From positions 1-25,720 of the forward strand of contig CAIYQV010000186.1 of NCBI GenBank assembly GCA_903928365.1: a stretch of DNA of 25,720 bases, written 5' to 3'. Shown here in pieces: positions 7,988-15,870 of this stretch; position 1 is the first letter of the stretch; each line of letters starts with the position of its first letter. A model generated the notes under the pieces. That model had not been told where the DNA came from. It saw only the letters and a list, made by a program, of their open reading frames with translations, and did not search any database. This stretch comes from an uncultured Flavobacteriia bacterium. GTDB taxonomy: Bacteria; Bacteroidota; Bacteroidia; Flavobacteriales_D; Crocinitomicaceae. A program made the position numbers and the translations under genes.

Positions 7988-9077
7988 TCTTCAATTTAAA
8001 CAAGGTTGCCTCCACACGCATGTTTCGGTTAAAATAGTTCCCTTCGGCATCTTTTTGTCGCGCCGGGCTCACCAACTGAAGAGAATCACCCACCCATATG
8101 ACACGTAGTCGTTCGCGTGGAATACCTCCTTCAATTAAATCCGCATATACACGCTGGGCACGTTTTTTATCGGTTCCGTTTTGTTCTTTAGGCGGACTGT
8201 TCATGTATCCGCACAATTGCATTCCTGTTTTTGGGTACTTTTTCATGAACGACACCAAGGCATCAGAAGAGCCTTGGGATGTGATCGTTGTAGCAGTTCC
8301 GTTTTCAAAGAAATAAACAGTTGAAATATTCTTCAATTCATCACGCATAGCCTTATCCAGCATATTCTTTAATGAATCCAGCTCTTTACGACGGGATTGT
8401 TCTTCTCTTTTCAATTTCTCGGCATCGTTACACATGCGCTGACGCCCTTCAGTATCATCACATTTCCTGAACAACCACCATAGCAACAATAATAAGAGCA
8501 ACCAAAGCAACCATTTCCACAAACTTGCCATGCATCCTCTGGCCTGCCCCATGCAACCGGAAGCCCTGTTGAAACATCCCGGACCATCAGGAGAAGGTGC
8601 ATTAGGATCAGGAGTAAGTTTGTCGTCATCATTTACAACAACCGATTTGGAGGTCACACCTATAACACTTGATTTCACATGAACATAGGTACGGTTCTCG
8701 GGGGGCACATTATCCCCTGAGAAGGTCCGAAAGTCTGTATTTGAATACCAATGGTTTACAATTTCAGGATTAATGAGAATAAGTGACCCGAATGTAAATA
8801 CCTGATCAGCCTTAAACGGTGTTTTATCGGATGCTTTGACTTTAACATCCGGAACACCCATCAGACAAAAACTCTTGTAATTCTGGTGTTCCTGAGGATT
8901 AAAATAAGGCAACAATTGGGTTTCCGTAATCGTGGCATTGTATAGATGAATTGCATATTTTTCAGGTTCTGCTCGCATACTTCCCTCATCCAAGGGCATT
9001 TGTGTATGCTCCTGACCCGTATAATAATACCCTTCCAGGTTACCCAGAAAAACAAATTCCTCAGCCATTTGAAACAA
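7977..9077 (-). CDS. Single-TM protein with C-terminal OmpA-like domain
   Basis: A 366-residue protein. The N-terminal beta-rich domain (about 5-148) is paralogous to that of the next gene. A linker rich in Pro, Gly and Cys (160-183; C168, C175, C182) precedes a Trp/Leu-rich TM (186-203). A charged coiled coil (215-250) leads into an OmpA-like domain (252-362; STVYFFENGTA, KRAQRVYADLI, NRNMRVEATLF). The usual G-H-T-D-x-x-G motif reads GYMNSPPKEQNG, so the Asp that grips diaminopimelate is replaced by Asn, while the later Arg (KKRAQRV) is kept. Peptidoglycan binding is therefore uncertain. Met4 (at 9068) is an alternative start. It lies 16 bases after the DUF4407-like gene and overlaps the next one. 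It probably spans the inner membrane with the OmpA-like domain in the periplasm. Confidence 0.75.
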   Translation of the reverse strand: MFQMAEEFVFLGNLEGYYYTGQEHTQMPLDEGSMRAEPEKYAIHLYNATITETQLLPYFNPQEHQNYKSFCLMGVPDVKVKASDKTPFKADQVFTFGSLILINPEIVNHWYSNTDFRTFSGDNVPPENRTYVHVKSSVIGVTSKSVVVNDDDKLTPDPNAPSPDGPGCFNRASGCMGQARGCMASLWKWLLWLLLLLLLWWLFRKCDDTEGRQRMCNDAEKLKREEQSRRKELDSLKNMLDKAMRDELKNISTVYFFENGTATTITSQGSSDALVSFMKKYPKTGMQLCGYMNSPPKEQNGTDKKRAQRVYADLIEGGIPRERLRVIWVGDSLQLVSPARQKDAEGNYFNRNMRVEATLFKLKNGE

Positions 9078-9093
9078 GAATGATTATCTCAAC

Positions 9094-10416
9094 TTACTTT
9101 GGTCCTTTCTTTATAAACTTATCTGGATCTTTATCGATTTCTGCTTTTTCCTTATCTGCAAATACCGTGACAGCATGCTTCGCGTTCCGTTCTTCCATCT
9201 GGTTCTGATGCTCAACCACAGCGATAATACGCTCAGGATTATAATTAACCTGAACAAACATGGTTTTGCCATCTTTATCTAGGATTTCTTTATAATAGAC
9301 TCCCTGCTTGGCGACAAGAATCTGCGTAATATTCTCCTGCATGTAGTCATAAGCGCTTTTAACGAGGAACATTTTAATGATTACAGGAGTAATTTCGATT
9401 AGAATGAATAAAAGTCTAACTGCCCATATTTCGCCCTTGGCTTTACCGTAAATTTCAATTTTTTTCTCCTGCCCATTTTCCATGACTTTTTGTCCCTTTG
9501 AATCATATTCGGGAATTGTTTTGCCCTCCGAAGATAAGCGATGTAACATCATCAGCTGATCAAGGAATCCCGGCGTGAGTCTTTTAATACTATCTGCCGC
9601 ACTAGTTAATTTATTCTTTCGAGTTTGGTAATAGCTTGCCATTGCAGAAGTGTCATTTTGATAGCTTAGTGAAGCAGCTTTATACCTCGACTCGTAATCG
9701 GCTTTGTAATTGAGGTAATGCTGGTGTCTAGGACATGGATTTCTCGTACATCCTGTACCCAATAGTACATTGGTTACACTGTCGAGTCTATGCTGATAGG
9801 TTACCATAAGTATGGAGTCTGAAACAATTTTGGCACGAGAGGAAACGTAAGTTCCATCATTGTCGAATTCCTTGTTTAAGTCATAGCGTTTTTTGAGCGC
9901 TAATTGAGTTCTTGCTTCATCCCATTCCCTATTTATTTCTTTTTGAAAGATATAGGTTTCCAGTGGTGCAGAAATGGTAATACCTATAAAAAAGGCCATT
10001 ACCAACCTTGGCAATGCTGCCATAAATTCTTTACCTGAAATAGAATCCTTTCCATCTCCTTTACCTGCAGCGGAGACAATAAAACGATCTAGATTAAATA
10101 TGATAAGAGACCATATGATTGCAATTGGAATTGTTACATACCATTTACCATCAAAGATAATATGCATGGCAAATCCCATAGACAGTAGCGCCAGAAATGC
10201 GGTTGCTAGTATGACACCACCGATTCCCAGATACTTCATGTGATCATAATAACTAGCCCTTCGAATGATTATCTCATCAGCACCTGCACATTTATACAAA
10301 AACCTTGCGATCCATGATGGCTCTTTACCCTTAAATAATTGATAATCTACGTGATCGTTCATTCCGTTGTGACCGGTATTTCCTCCACTGCCTGAATTCG
10401 CTGGATCTTGACTCAT
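9094..10416 (-). CDS. DUF4407-like four-TM protein with long coiled coil
   Basis: A 440-residue inner-membrane protein. A Gly/Asn-rich N-terminus leads into FLYKCAGADEIIIRR, the kind of entry motif seen in DUF4407. TM helices lie at about 62-86, 93-109 and 134-152, with the conserved NLDRFIV after TM2. A long, charged, helical region (about 155-325) is probably coiled coil and contains two Cys in a short CTRNPC loop. TM4 (about 330-352) is followed by a cytoplasmic tail rich in Lys and Glu. DUF4407 proteins are of unknown function and are often found in envelope or conflict-type operons. It lies 25 bases after the TM-anchored gene and 16 bases before the OmpA-like gene. Confidence 0.78.
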   Translation of the reverse strand: MSQDPANSGSGGNTGHNGMNDHVDYQLFKGKEPSWIARFLYKCAGADEIIIRRASYYDHMKYLGIGGVILATAFLALLSMGFAMHIIFDGKWYVTIPIAIIWSLIIFNLDRFIVSAAGKGDGKDSISGKEFMAALPRLVMAFFIGITISAPLETYIFQKEINREWDEARTQLALKKRYDLNKEFDNDGTYVSSRAKIVSDSILMVTYQHRLDSVTNVLLGTGCTRNPCPRHQHYLNYKADYESRYKAASLSYQNDTSAMASYYQTRKNKLTSAADSIKRLTPGFLDQLMMLHRLSSEGKTIPEYDSKGQKVMENGQEKKIEIYGKAKGEIWAVRLLFILIEITPVIIKMFLVKSAYDYMQENITQILVAKQGVYYKEILDKDGKTMFVQVNYNPERIIAVVEHQNQMEERNAKHAVTVFADKEKAEIDKDPDKFIKKGPK

Positions 10417-10441
10417 AACTTGTTTATTTATTAGTTAACAC

Positions 10442-11254
10442 TTATAACTTGGTGGCCTCTGCCTTTAAAAACTCTTTTACTTTTTTTCTCGTATCGAAAA
10501 AAACATGTGTTCCATTTTGCTCGAAAACTGTTCGGTTATATGGATATAATTTAACTATATCCTGAGTATCCAAAAAAGTTAGTAATAATGGATTTCTTAC
10601 CACACCTCCAAACGGTGAATCGAATTCTATTCGACCCAATTCAGGATAAAGCGATTTCGTCTCAGGGTATGGGACTTTCGCATTGGGGTAATTACCTGTA
10701 AAAGCAAACCCATTATATACACCTTTGTTAAACGAATGCGTTTGAAGATTACGGAAAGAAGGTAGGTAGTTCCAATCACTCTGATCACTATAGGCAGTGG
10801 TTTTTACATCGATTATCTTACCAGCAGGTAATTGAAGCATTTGAGACTTCTTACCCTTTAAGGTATGAATGGTCAATTTGAAGTTTGTTTTCCTTCTGTC
10901 AACAATAATCCATGCCCCATTTCCCTTAAGATCCTTGCCTACACCATCAATATCTACACGATATGCACCACGCACATTCCAGGTGAGCAACAATTTTCCT
11001 CCGTTAAGCAAAAATCCTTGTTGCTCTGGGAGTAGATAAAAAGAATAGCCATTAGCATCAGTCAGTTTATGATCTACAGACACATCGTATTCAAAGGCGA
11101 CAATTTCTCCTTTTTCTTTCTTCCACCAAAAACGAAAAAGCTTTAATAATAGTCTGTAATAAGGAACTAATGCCAAAGCAACACAGATACCGGTAAAAAG
11201 GAATATTCCTTCTACCAATCCCAAACTACCGAACCATTGAAAAATTTCTATCAT
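10442..11254 (-). CDS. TM-anchored beta-rich protein, unknown function
   Basis: A 270-residue protein with one N-terminal TM helix (about 12-35), a basic stop-transfer patch (RFWWKKEKGE) and a soluble beta-rich region for the remainder. Recognisable strands are LLLTWNVRGAYRVDIDG and NFKLTIHTLKG, suggesting an Ig- or beta-sandwich-like fold. No known family identified and no catalytic residues apparent. The positive-inside rule places the soluble part in the cytoplasm. Its ATG overlaps the stop of the transglutaminase-like gene (ATGA, four bases), so the two are translationally coupled. Confidence 0.6.
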   Translation of the reverse strand: MIEIFQWFGSLGLVEGIFLFTGICVALALVPYYRLLLKLFRFWWKKEKGEIVAFEYDVSVDHKLTDANGYSFYLLPEQQGFLLNGGKLLLTWNVRGAYRVDIDGVGKDLKGNGAWIIVDRRKTNFKLTIHTLKGKKSQMLQLPAGKIIDVKTTAYSDQSDWNYLPSFRNLQTHSFNKGVYNGFAFTGNYPNAKVPYPETKSLYPELGRIEFDSPFGGVVRNPLLLTFLDTQDIVKLYPYNRTVFEQNGTHVFFDTRKKVKEFLKAEATKL

Positions 11255-12195
11255 GTCAATGGATATACTTTTATATTTTCCGCATCAAATCGTGTATCGG
11301 CAGGATGGGGGGAAGTGCTCTCCACCAAATGATAAGTTTTCCCTGAATGTTGAACACTTATTGAGCGCTTGTAATTAAGCCCCGCTATCCCAACCATCAT
11401 GTGTGGCTGAGGTTTTCCGGGGCTAGAAGGATCAACGCAATCACAACCGATGAGCACCACATTTTCTTTACCTATCAACTCTGCCAGTACTCCAGCCATA
11501 AAAACCGATTTACTGTCACAGTCACCATAACTAAGCACCAAAACTTCAGGAGCTAGAGCCAGTTCATGGAATTTGGATACTGAAGAATCAAATTTAGGAA
11601 CCGCATAAGGAATATGATTCATGAAATGCCGCACCGTTTCTACAGTGGTATGGTAATCATACTTTGATTCACTTTTAAGAATTTCTCTGACATGTTCTGC
11701 AACCCTTATACAACTGCTCCAAGTAACTTCAAGAATATAAGGATAATCCCAATCACCCCCGAGAAATCCTTTAATAACTGTACCATTGGATGCGAAACCA
11801 AATTTGTCTAAAACACCAGATGTAGAAACTGGTTCAAAGGCTGCTGTGAAAGTCGCCATCTTTTTACCAAAAGGGAGTGGATAGGTAAAATTCACCTCCA
11901 CTTCCTGAGAATTCGGTTTTTGTTTTGCTTCAACAAAATAATTGTGCGCAATATAATTATCAGGGGTGGTTCTATAATTCTTCTCGAACACCTTCATATG
12001 CTGGGCAAGGTGCTCCATTAGGGTGTAATTGTTATTAATAGCAGGATCAACATGAGGAATTTGACCATCACCATCGTCCGCTGTAGTCTCATGCCCACCT
12101 CCTCCTTTACCCGTCTGACCGGCGAGCATAAGACCTGCATCTGTGGCATAAAATGCCAAAAGTACAGTTAACACAGCTATAGCGATCAGTTCCAT
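11251..12195 (-). CDS. Transglutaminase-like cysteine-protease-fold protein (first copy)
   Basis: A 314-residue protein and the first gene of the minus-strand envelope run. The N-terminus is a hydrophobic anchor or signal (about 2-18), then a Gly-rich flexible linker (27-46). The C-terminal domain is transglutaminase-like, with catalytic Cys226 in YGDCDSKS, His265 in QPHMMVGIAG and an acidic residue in YHLVEST (Glu292). IPYAVP at 195-200 precedes it. The beta-rich region between about 85 and 160 may be a substrate or partner domain. It is clearly paralogous to the protein at 4735-5622. Candidate roles are processing or crosslinking of an operon partner. The gene diverges from the thioesterase gene across 54 bases that must hold its promoter. 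Confidence 0.78.
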   Translation of the reverse strand: MELIAIAVLTVLLAFYATDAGLMLAGQTGKGGGGHETTADDGDGQIPHVDPAINNNYTLMEHLAQHMKVFEKNYRTTPDNYIAHNYFVEAKQKPNSQEVEVNFTYPLPFGKKMATFTAAFEPVSTSGVLDKFGFASNGTVIKGFLGGDWDYPYILEVTWSSCIRVAEHVREILKSESKYDYHTTVETVRHFMNHIPYAVPKFDSSVSKFHELALAPEVLVLSYGDCDSKSVFMAGVLAELIGKENVVLIGCDCVDPSSPGKPQPHMMVGIAGLNYKRSISVQHSGKTYHLVESTSPHPADTRFDAENIKVYPLT

Positions 12196-12249
12196 AGATT
12201 TTCATAAATATATGATAAATTTAACATCTGTTAACCATTTTCAATTTGA
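12196..12249. promoter_or_regulatory. Divergent promoter region with small inverted repeat
   Basis: Fifty-four AT-rich bases separate the first gene of the envelope run from the thioesterase gene and must carry both promoters. A 5-bp inverted repeat with a 4-base spacer (TTAAC-ATCT-GTTAA, 12221-12234) could be an operator half-site pair. No assigned regulator. Confidence 0.35.
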
Positions 12250-12801
12250 ATGAACGAAATTTTTAAATCTCCAAAAGATTCCGAAGTTGCTATCACTGAG
12301 CTTATGATCCCTTCCTATGCGAACTTTTCAGGAAAAGTTCACGGCGGCGTACTCCTTTCCTTGATGGACAAGGTGGCCTATGCTTCAGCTGCTAAGCACA
12401 GTGGCAAATACTGTGTCACTGTGGCAGTTGAAGGAGTAGAATTCCTGAATCCTGTAGAAGTTGGTGAACTTGTTACATTGAAAGCAATGGTTAACTACGT
12501 GGGAAACACAACGATGCTCGTCGGTATTCGCGTAGAAACCCTCAAACCTGAAACAGGCATAGTGAAACATACGAATTCGTGCTATTTTACCATGGCAGCC
12601 AAAAATGCCAATGGTGAACTAACTTCCGTCCCCGGTTTAACACTTCAGTCTGTTCAGGAAATCAGAAGATTTTGTGAAGGGAGGTTGATCAAAGAATCAT
12701 CCGTAGTAAAACGTAATCTAATAAAATCTGACTTGAATGACGTACCGGTAGAAGAAATGATACTCAGTTGCTACGAGGACAAATGTCAGATCAATCTATA
12801 A
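12250..12801 (+). CDS. Acyl-CoA thioesterase (hotdog fold, YciA/BACH type)
   Basis: A 183-residue cytoplasmic enzyme expected to hydrolyse acyl-CoA to free acid and CoA. The active-site segment ANFSGKVHGGVLLSLMDKVAY (24-44) has the family Asn25, HGG (31-33) and Asp40. Downstream VEFLNPVEVGELV and the strands ending in NSCYFTMAA complete the hotdog core by about residue 117. A C-terminal extension of about 55 residues (SVVKRNLIKSDLND to the end) is helical and outside the single domain. The start ATG at 12250 places the hotdog start at the usual distance. A YqiA-like esterase gene follows after 18 bases and is probably co-transcribed. Likely a housekeeping gene unrelated to its neighbours. Confidence 0.9.
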   Translation: MNEIFKSPKDSEVAITELMIPSYANFSGKVHGGVLLSLMDKVAYASAAKHSGKYCVTVAVEGVEFLNPVEVGELVTLKAMVNYVGNTTMLVGIRVETLKPETGIVKHTNSCYFTMAAKNANGELTSVPGLTLQSVQEIRRFCEGRLIKESSVVKRNLIKSDLNDVPVEEMILSCYEDKCQINL

Positions 12802-12819
12802 AACAACTCTAAATTACAT

Positions 12820-13320
12820 ATGCAAAGAATACTTTATTTTCATGGACTTAATGGTACCTTAAGCGAGGAAAAAAGAAGGATACTGGAAGTATTTTTTGAT
12901 GTTTATGCTCCTCAGTTAAATTATGAATTCGACAATATTGACCAATTAATTGAAGAGCTACTGCCTGAGAATACATTTGATGCCATTATCGGCAACAGCA
13001 TGGGCGGTTATGTTGCTTATCATCTTTCTAGGCAACTAAATGTCCCTTCGCTTTTATTCAATCCTGCACTTAAGGAACGAAGCACAGAAATTCAATTTAC
13101 GCCTTGCAATCACTATGGTAATCACCTTTCGCTTGTTTATGCTGTACTTGGAAAAGCTGATGAAATTGTTTCGCCTAACGGAACCTGGGAAGAATTATTT
13201 TCAGACAATCAAAATGACCGTGTAATCTTTTCATGTCACAGAAAACTGGAACACCGGATTGATGAAAACACCTTTAAAGCTGAAGTTGAAAGGTTTGTCC
13301 AATTCCTTGCTGAGAAATGA
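12820..13320 (+). CDS. YqiA/UPF0227-like alpha/beta-hydrolase (esterase)
   Basis: A 166-residue compact alpha/beta-hydrolase. The oxyanion segment ILYFHGLNGT starts at residue 4, the nucleophile elbow is GNSMGG with Ser60, the acid is Asp114 in GKADEIV and the base is His145 in KLEHRID. The length and the early HGLNG motif fit the YqiA/YcfP family of small esterases that cleave short acyl or palmitoyl-CoA-like esters. It sits 18 bases after the acyl-CoA thioesterase, which suggests related acyl-ester metabolism. Convergent to the VWA gene across the hairpin-rich interval at 13321-13539. Confidence 0.88.
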   Translation: MQRILYFHGLNGTLSEEKRRILEVFFDVYAPQLNYEFDNIDQLIEELLPENTFDAIIGNSMGGYVAYHLSRQLNVPSLLFNPALKERSTEIQFTPCNHYGNHLSLVYAVLGKADEIVSPNGTWEELFSDNQNDRVIFSCHRKLEHRIDENTFKAEVERFVQFLAEK

Positions 13321-13539
13321 TAACCCTGAAAATAGACATGCTCCCCATGGGGAGCATGTCCTGCCGCGCTGTGTTTACTATAGAAAGCAATTGAAAGCTT
13401 ATTGCCTTCTTCAATTCTAATTCATTGCTAAAGCATGCCATGCAAATGGCTTCACATGGAAATCAGCAATGCTACTCGAGACCGGCGACTCGCCGGCCGG
13501 AATGCTAAAAACGTTTACACACGGCCAAAGCAAATATAG
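13321..13539. other. Hairpin-rich intergenic region (candidate structured RNA)
   Basis: The 219 bases between two convergent genes contain several inverted repeats. They are a 26-bp perfect palindrome (13335-13360), AATTGAA/TTCAATT (13389-13395 with 13410-13416), and CATTGCT/AGCAATG (13423-13429 with 13465-13471). The last pair encloses a stem with a GCAA tetraloop (13437-13450). A GC-rich CCGGCGA/TCGCCGG repeat lies at 13482-13496, flanked by two AATGCTA copies (13468 and 13501). No ORF is supported. It may be a convergent terminator block or a structured RNA, and it is the only interval next to the RT operon long enough for a retron msr-msd. Confidence 0.4.
13335..13360. repeat. Perfect 26-bp palindrome
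   Basis: Thirteen bases (GACATGCTCCCCA) are followed immediately by their exact reverse complement. It lies 14 bases after the YqiA-like stop codon. On the minus strand it is followed by TATTTTC, so it may act as a weak terminator for the VWA operon; no T run follows on the plus strand. It could instead be a protein-binding palindrome. Confidence 0.7.
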
Positions 13540-14718
13540 TTAAAAAGGAAGTTCATCCTCATGTTGATCACCCAGATGTATCACCTTTCCTTTTAAATGC
13601 GAAGTATCTTTCATACCGCCGTAAATACACCAAAGTACCGGAACACGGCATCGCACCGGCGCAGGTGCATACCCATCCGTAAAGTATATCAAGCCATTGT
13701 AACCAGGAGTTTTATTTACCCATTTTATAACCGGATCAAAACTCGTTCCCCCTCCCCCCTTGAATGAAGGTACTTGCATCGGTTTTCTTAATTCGTATTC
13801 ATTTTGGATTCGCGCATCGCATTCCAGAATAGTAAGTGCCGTTCCGCTTTTGTAAATCCCCAGGATCTCGTTCCAGAATTCAGCAAGTAATTTCTCATCA
13901 ATAGATCCAGACGTATCAATGGCTACAATTACTTTACGCAAACGCTTGATCCTCCTCCCTGGATTACCTTCAAACCTTCGGCTTTCCTTCCTTCTGGTGG
14001 TTCGAAGTACCGTTCTTCCACAAGAAGCATTGAAGACCTTAAGCACCTGTTTCCATGATATTTTTGCAGGCTGTAACATCATTTCCACAGAACGTCTTAT
14101 CTCAGCCGGCAATGAGCCGTAACCGGTGGCTTTTGTTCTTGCTTCAGACATGATCCTTCCCAATACACGTGAGGCCGGCCCTTGTTCACTTTTACCCCAA
14201 AGTTCATGACTACCGATATTTCCCTGGTCTTCCTGCAGGCGTTCGAGCATCTCACAACTGACAGGATACAAATTGGATGCATTAGGCTCCTGAAGTTTTC
14301 TGATCTCGTTGTAATAATACTCCATCGACTCCCATGGCTTGAGTTTTAGATCAGGGAAACTATTGAGAAGTATAGCTCCCTCTGGCAGTGGCCAAGGTTC
14401 TACGTACTGATTAACGACCAGGTCTGCAGCAATATTCTCCAGAAAACGCTGTTTGCCGTTGCCTCTGAACAGATGTTTGAATACAAGATGTAACACCTCA
14501 TGTTTGAGCACGGCTATTCGTTGATCATTCGTCAATTTATCTGTTAAGAATTCAGGATTTACATAAAGATAAAAAACATCCTCCCGAAAGGAAACGGCCA
14601 TGGTCGGGACATCAGTCGTTATAACACGTGTTACATGGGCCAGAATATGAGCATAGAAAGACTCTCTACGCAGCAACTGATAGATAGACCTGGTAAGTAT
14701 CTGTTCGGAATCCGTCAC
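13540..14718 (-). CDS. Putative metallopeptidase-VWA protein (DUF2201-like), MoxR partner
   Basis: A 392-residue soluble protein. The N-terminal domain has a zincin motif KHEVLHLVFKH (His73, Glu74, His77) followed by ENIAADLVVNQYV (94-106), the pair typical of the putative metallopeptidase domain of DUF2201 proteins. The C-terminal VWA-like domain (about 262-385) keeps the MIDAS metal site: DTSGS (268-272), the GGGGTSF threonine (325) and TDG (Asp348). VWA proteins of this type work with MoxR ATPases, as in the RavA-ViaA pairing, and a MoxR gene lies 6 bases upstream. The protein ends in HEDELPF, an acidic tail like the SSB C-terminal tip, which the RT protein of the same operon also has. Last gene of the five-gene operon. 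It may be an adaptor or effector loaded by the ATPase. Confidence 0.85.
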   Translation of the reverse strand: MTDSEQILTRSIYQLLRRESFYAHILAHVTRVITTDVPTMAVSFREDVFYLYVNPEFLTDKLTNDQRIAVLKHEVLHLVFKHLFRGNGKQRFLENIAADLVVNQYVEPWPLPEGAILLNSFPDLKLKPWESMEYYYNEIRKLQEPNASNLYPVSCEMLERLQEDQGNIGSHELWGKSEQGPASRVLGRIMSEARTKATGYGSLPAEIRRSVEMMLQPAKISWKQVLKVFNASCGRTVLRTTRRKESRRFEGNPGRRIKRLRKVIVAIDTSGSIDEKLLAEFWNEILGIYKSGTALTILECDARIQNEYELRKPMQVPSFKGGGGTSFDPVIKWVNKTPGYNGLIYFTDGYAPAPVRCRVPVLWCIYGGMKDTSHLKGKVIHLGDQHEDELPF

Positions 14719-14724
14719 CTCTGA

Positions 14725-15870
14725 TTATTGCATTTTTACGAATTGAGAAAGCACTTCCGCATCAGAGATGACCTTGGTAAGTATTTCCATGGAAGGTTTT
14801 TTCTGCATCCGTACTTTCATCAGATCCTTGTGAAATGTATACCTCAGATCAACGGGAATCAGTTGGGATTTGAGCATGTGGATCAATAATTCATCTGCCT
14901 TCACAGGCGGTTGATATTCCGTTGAAAGTTTAATAATCAGTCTACTCATCAGCGTATTTAGCAAGTCCAACCTCACTCCTTTCTCCGATTGTGTTAACCG
15001 AGTGAGCTGCTCATTTATTTTTTGCTTATCTTCCAGTTGAAGAAAGTCCTCCGGTGAAGGGATCTGATGGAGGCTTTGCTCCACGAAATTCATAAAGGCA
15101 TCTGCCGTTTCAGCATCCAGACAGCCTTTTGAAAGAATCTCCACCATTTGCCTCTCCTGGATCAGATCGGGAATATTCTTGATCTGTGAAAAAAACTGCA
15201 CCAACGTCCGGGGTGTAGTGCGTTTCATGGTCACCATCTCGGGATAGGTCAGTACGAAATTGATACCTCGCTCATCGATGCCGGCACCCAATGCCCATTC
15301 AGCCCAGGCCTTTTCATCAAAATTCAGTGTCACATGAATCATACGCGTGAGCATCGCTTCATCCATTGGTGTTACTGAATAATCTCCCGAATCTGGATTG
15401 GCTGTAACCACGATCTGCCAGTTCGCAGGTAATGACCAGGAAAACATCTCAAAGTTCTGCAAAAGCTGCATAGTACCCCTGAGTATTCGATCATCTGCAC
15501 GGTTGATATCGTCAAGCAAGAGAATACCCGGGCCCTCGTCTGTTGGCACCCATTCCGGCGGCAAATAAACCGTTCTTTCATCTCCGAACACAGTTGGATC
15601 TGGATCTATCTTAAATGGCAATCCGTGTAAGTCTCCCATTTCTTCGAACTGCGCAGGTGCACAGTAAGCTAGTTTCCAGTGTCTGCTGCGGGCCACTTCC
15701 ATCGCAATTTCTGTTTTTCCCAGGCCGTGTGTTCCCCAAATGCATATGGGCGTGGGCCTGCGACCCGTTTCTCCTTCAAAAACCAGATTTGCTTCCAGAA
15801 CTTTACCCAGAAGATCGAACAATTCACGACCATTTATTCTGGCACCGTAGCACCCATTCTCATTACTCAT
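14725..15870 (-). CDS. MoxR-family AAA+ ATPase
   Basis: A 381-residue ATPase. Walker A is GTHGLGKTE (46-54), Walker B is ILLLDDINRA (116-125), sensor 1 is VVTANP (154-159) and a probable arginine finger lies in EAMLTRM (R176). Between the Walker motifs lie AQFEEMGDLHGLP and a loop containing VYLPPEWVP, typical of MoxR ATPases that assemble as hexamers and remodel partners together with VWA proteins. The C-terminal part (about 250-381) is helical. Its ATG overlaps the stop of the LRR gene (ATGA, 15867-15870), and the VWA gene begins 6 bases after its stop, so the three are coupled. It probably provides the NTP-driven switch of the operon. Confidence 0.92.
   Translation of the reverse strand: MSNENGCYGARINGRELFDLLGKVLEANLVFEGETGRRPTPICIWGTHGLGKTEIAMEVARSRHWKLAYCAPAQFEEMGDLHGLPFKIDPDPTVFGDERTVYLPPEWVPTDEGPGILLLDDINRADDRILRGTMQLLQNFEMFSWSLPANWQIVVTANPDSGDYSVTPMDEAMLTRMIHVTLNFDEKAWAEWALGAGIDERGINFVLTYPEMVTMKRTTPRTLVQFFSQIKNIPDLIQERQMVEILSKGCLDAETADAFMNFVEQSLHQIPSPEDFLQLEDKQKINEQLTRLTQSEKGVRLDLLNTLMSRLIIKLSTEYQPPVKADELLIHMLKSQLIPVDLRYTFHKDLMKVRMQKKPSMEILTKVISDAEVLSQFVKMQ

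Noticed and set aside
13321..13539. Confident retron msr-msd assignment for the hairpin region
   Set aside because: It lies downstream of the operon rather than 5' of the RT, and I could not identify the a1/a2 flanking repeat or the priming G, so only a candidate RNA is claimed.
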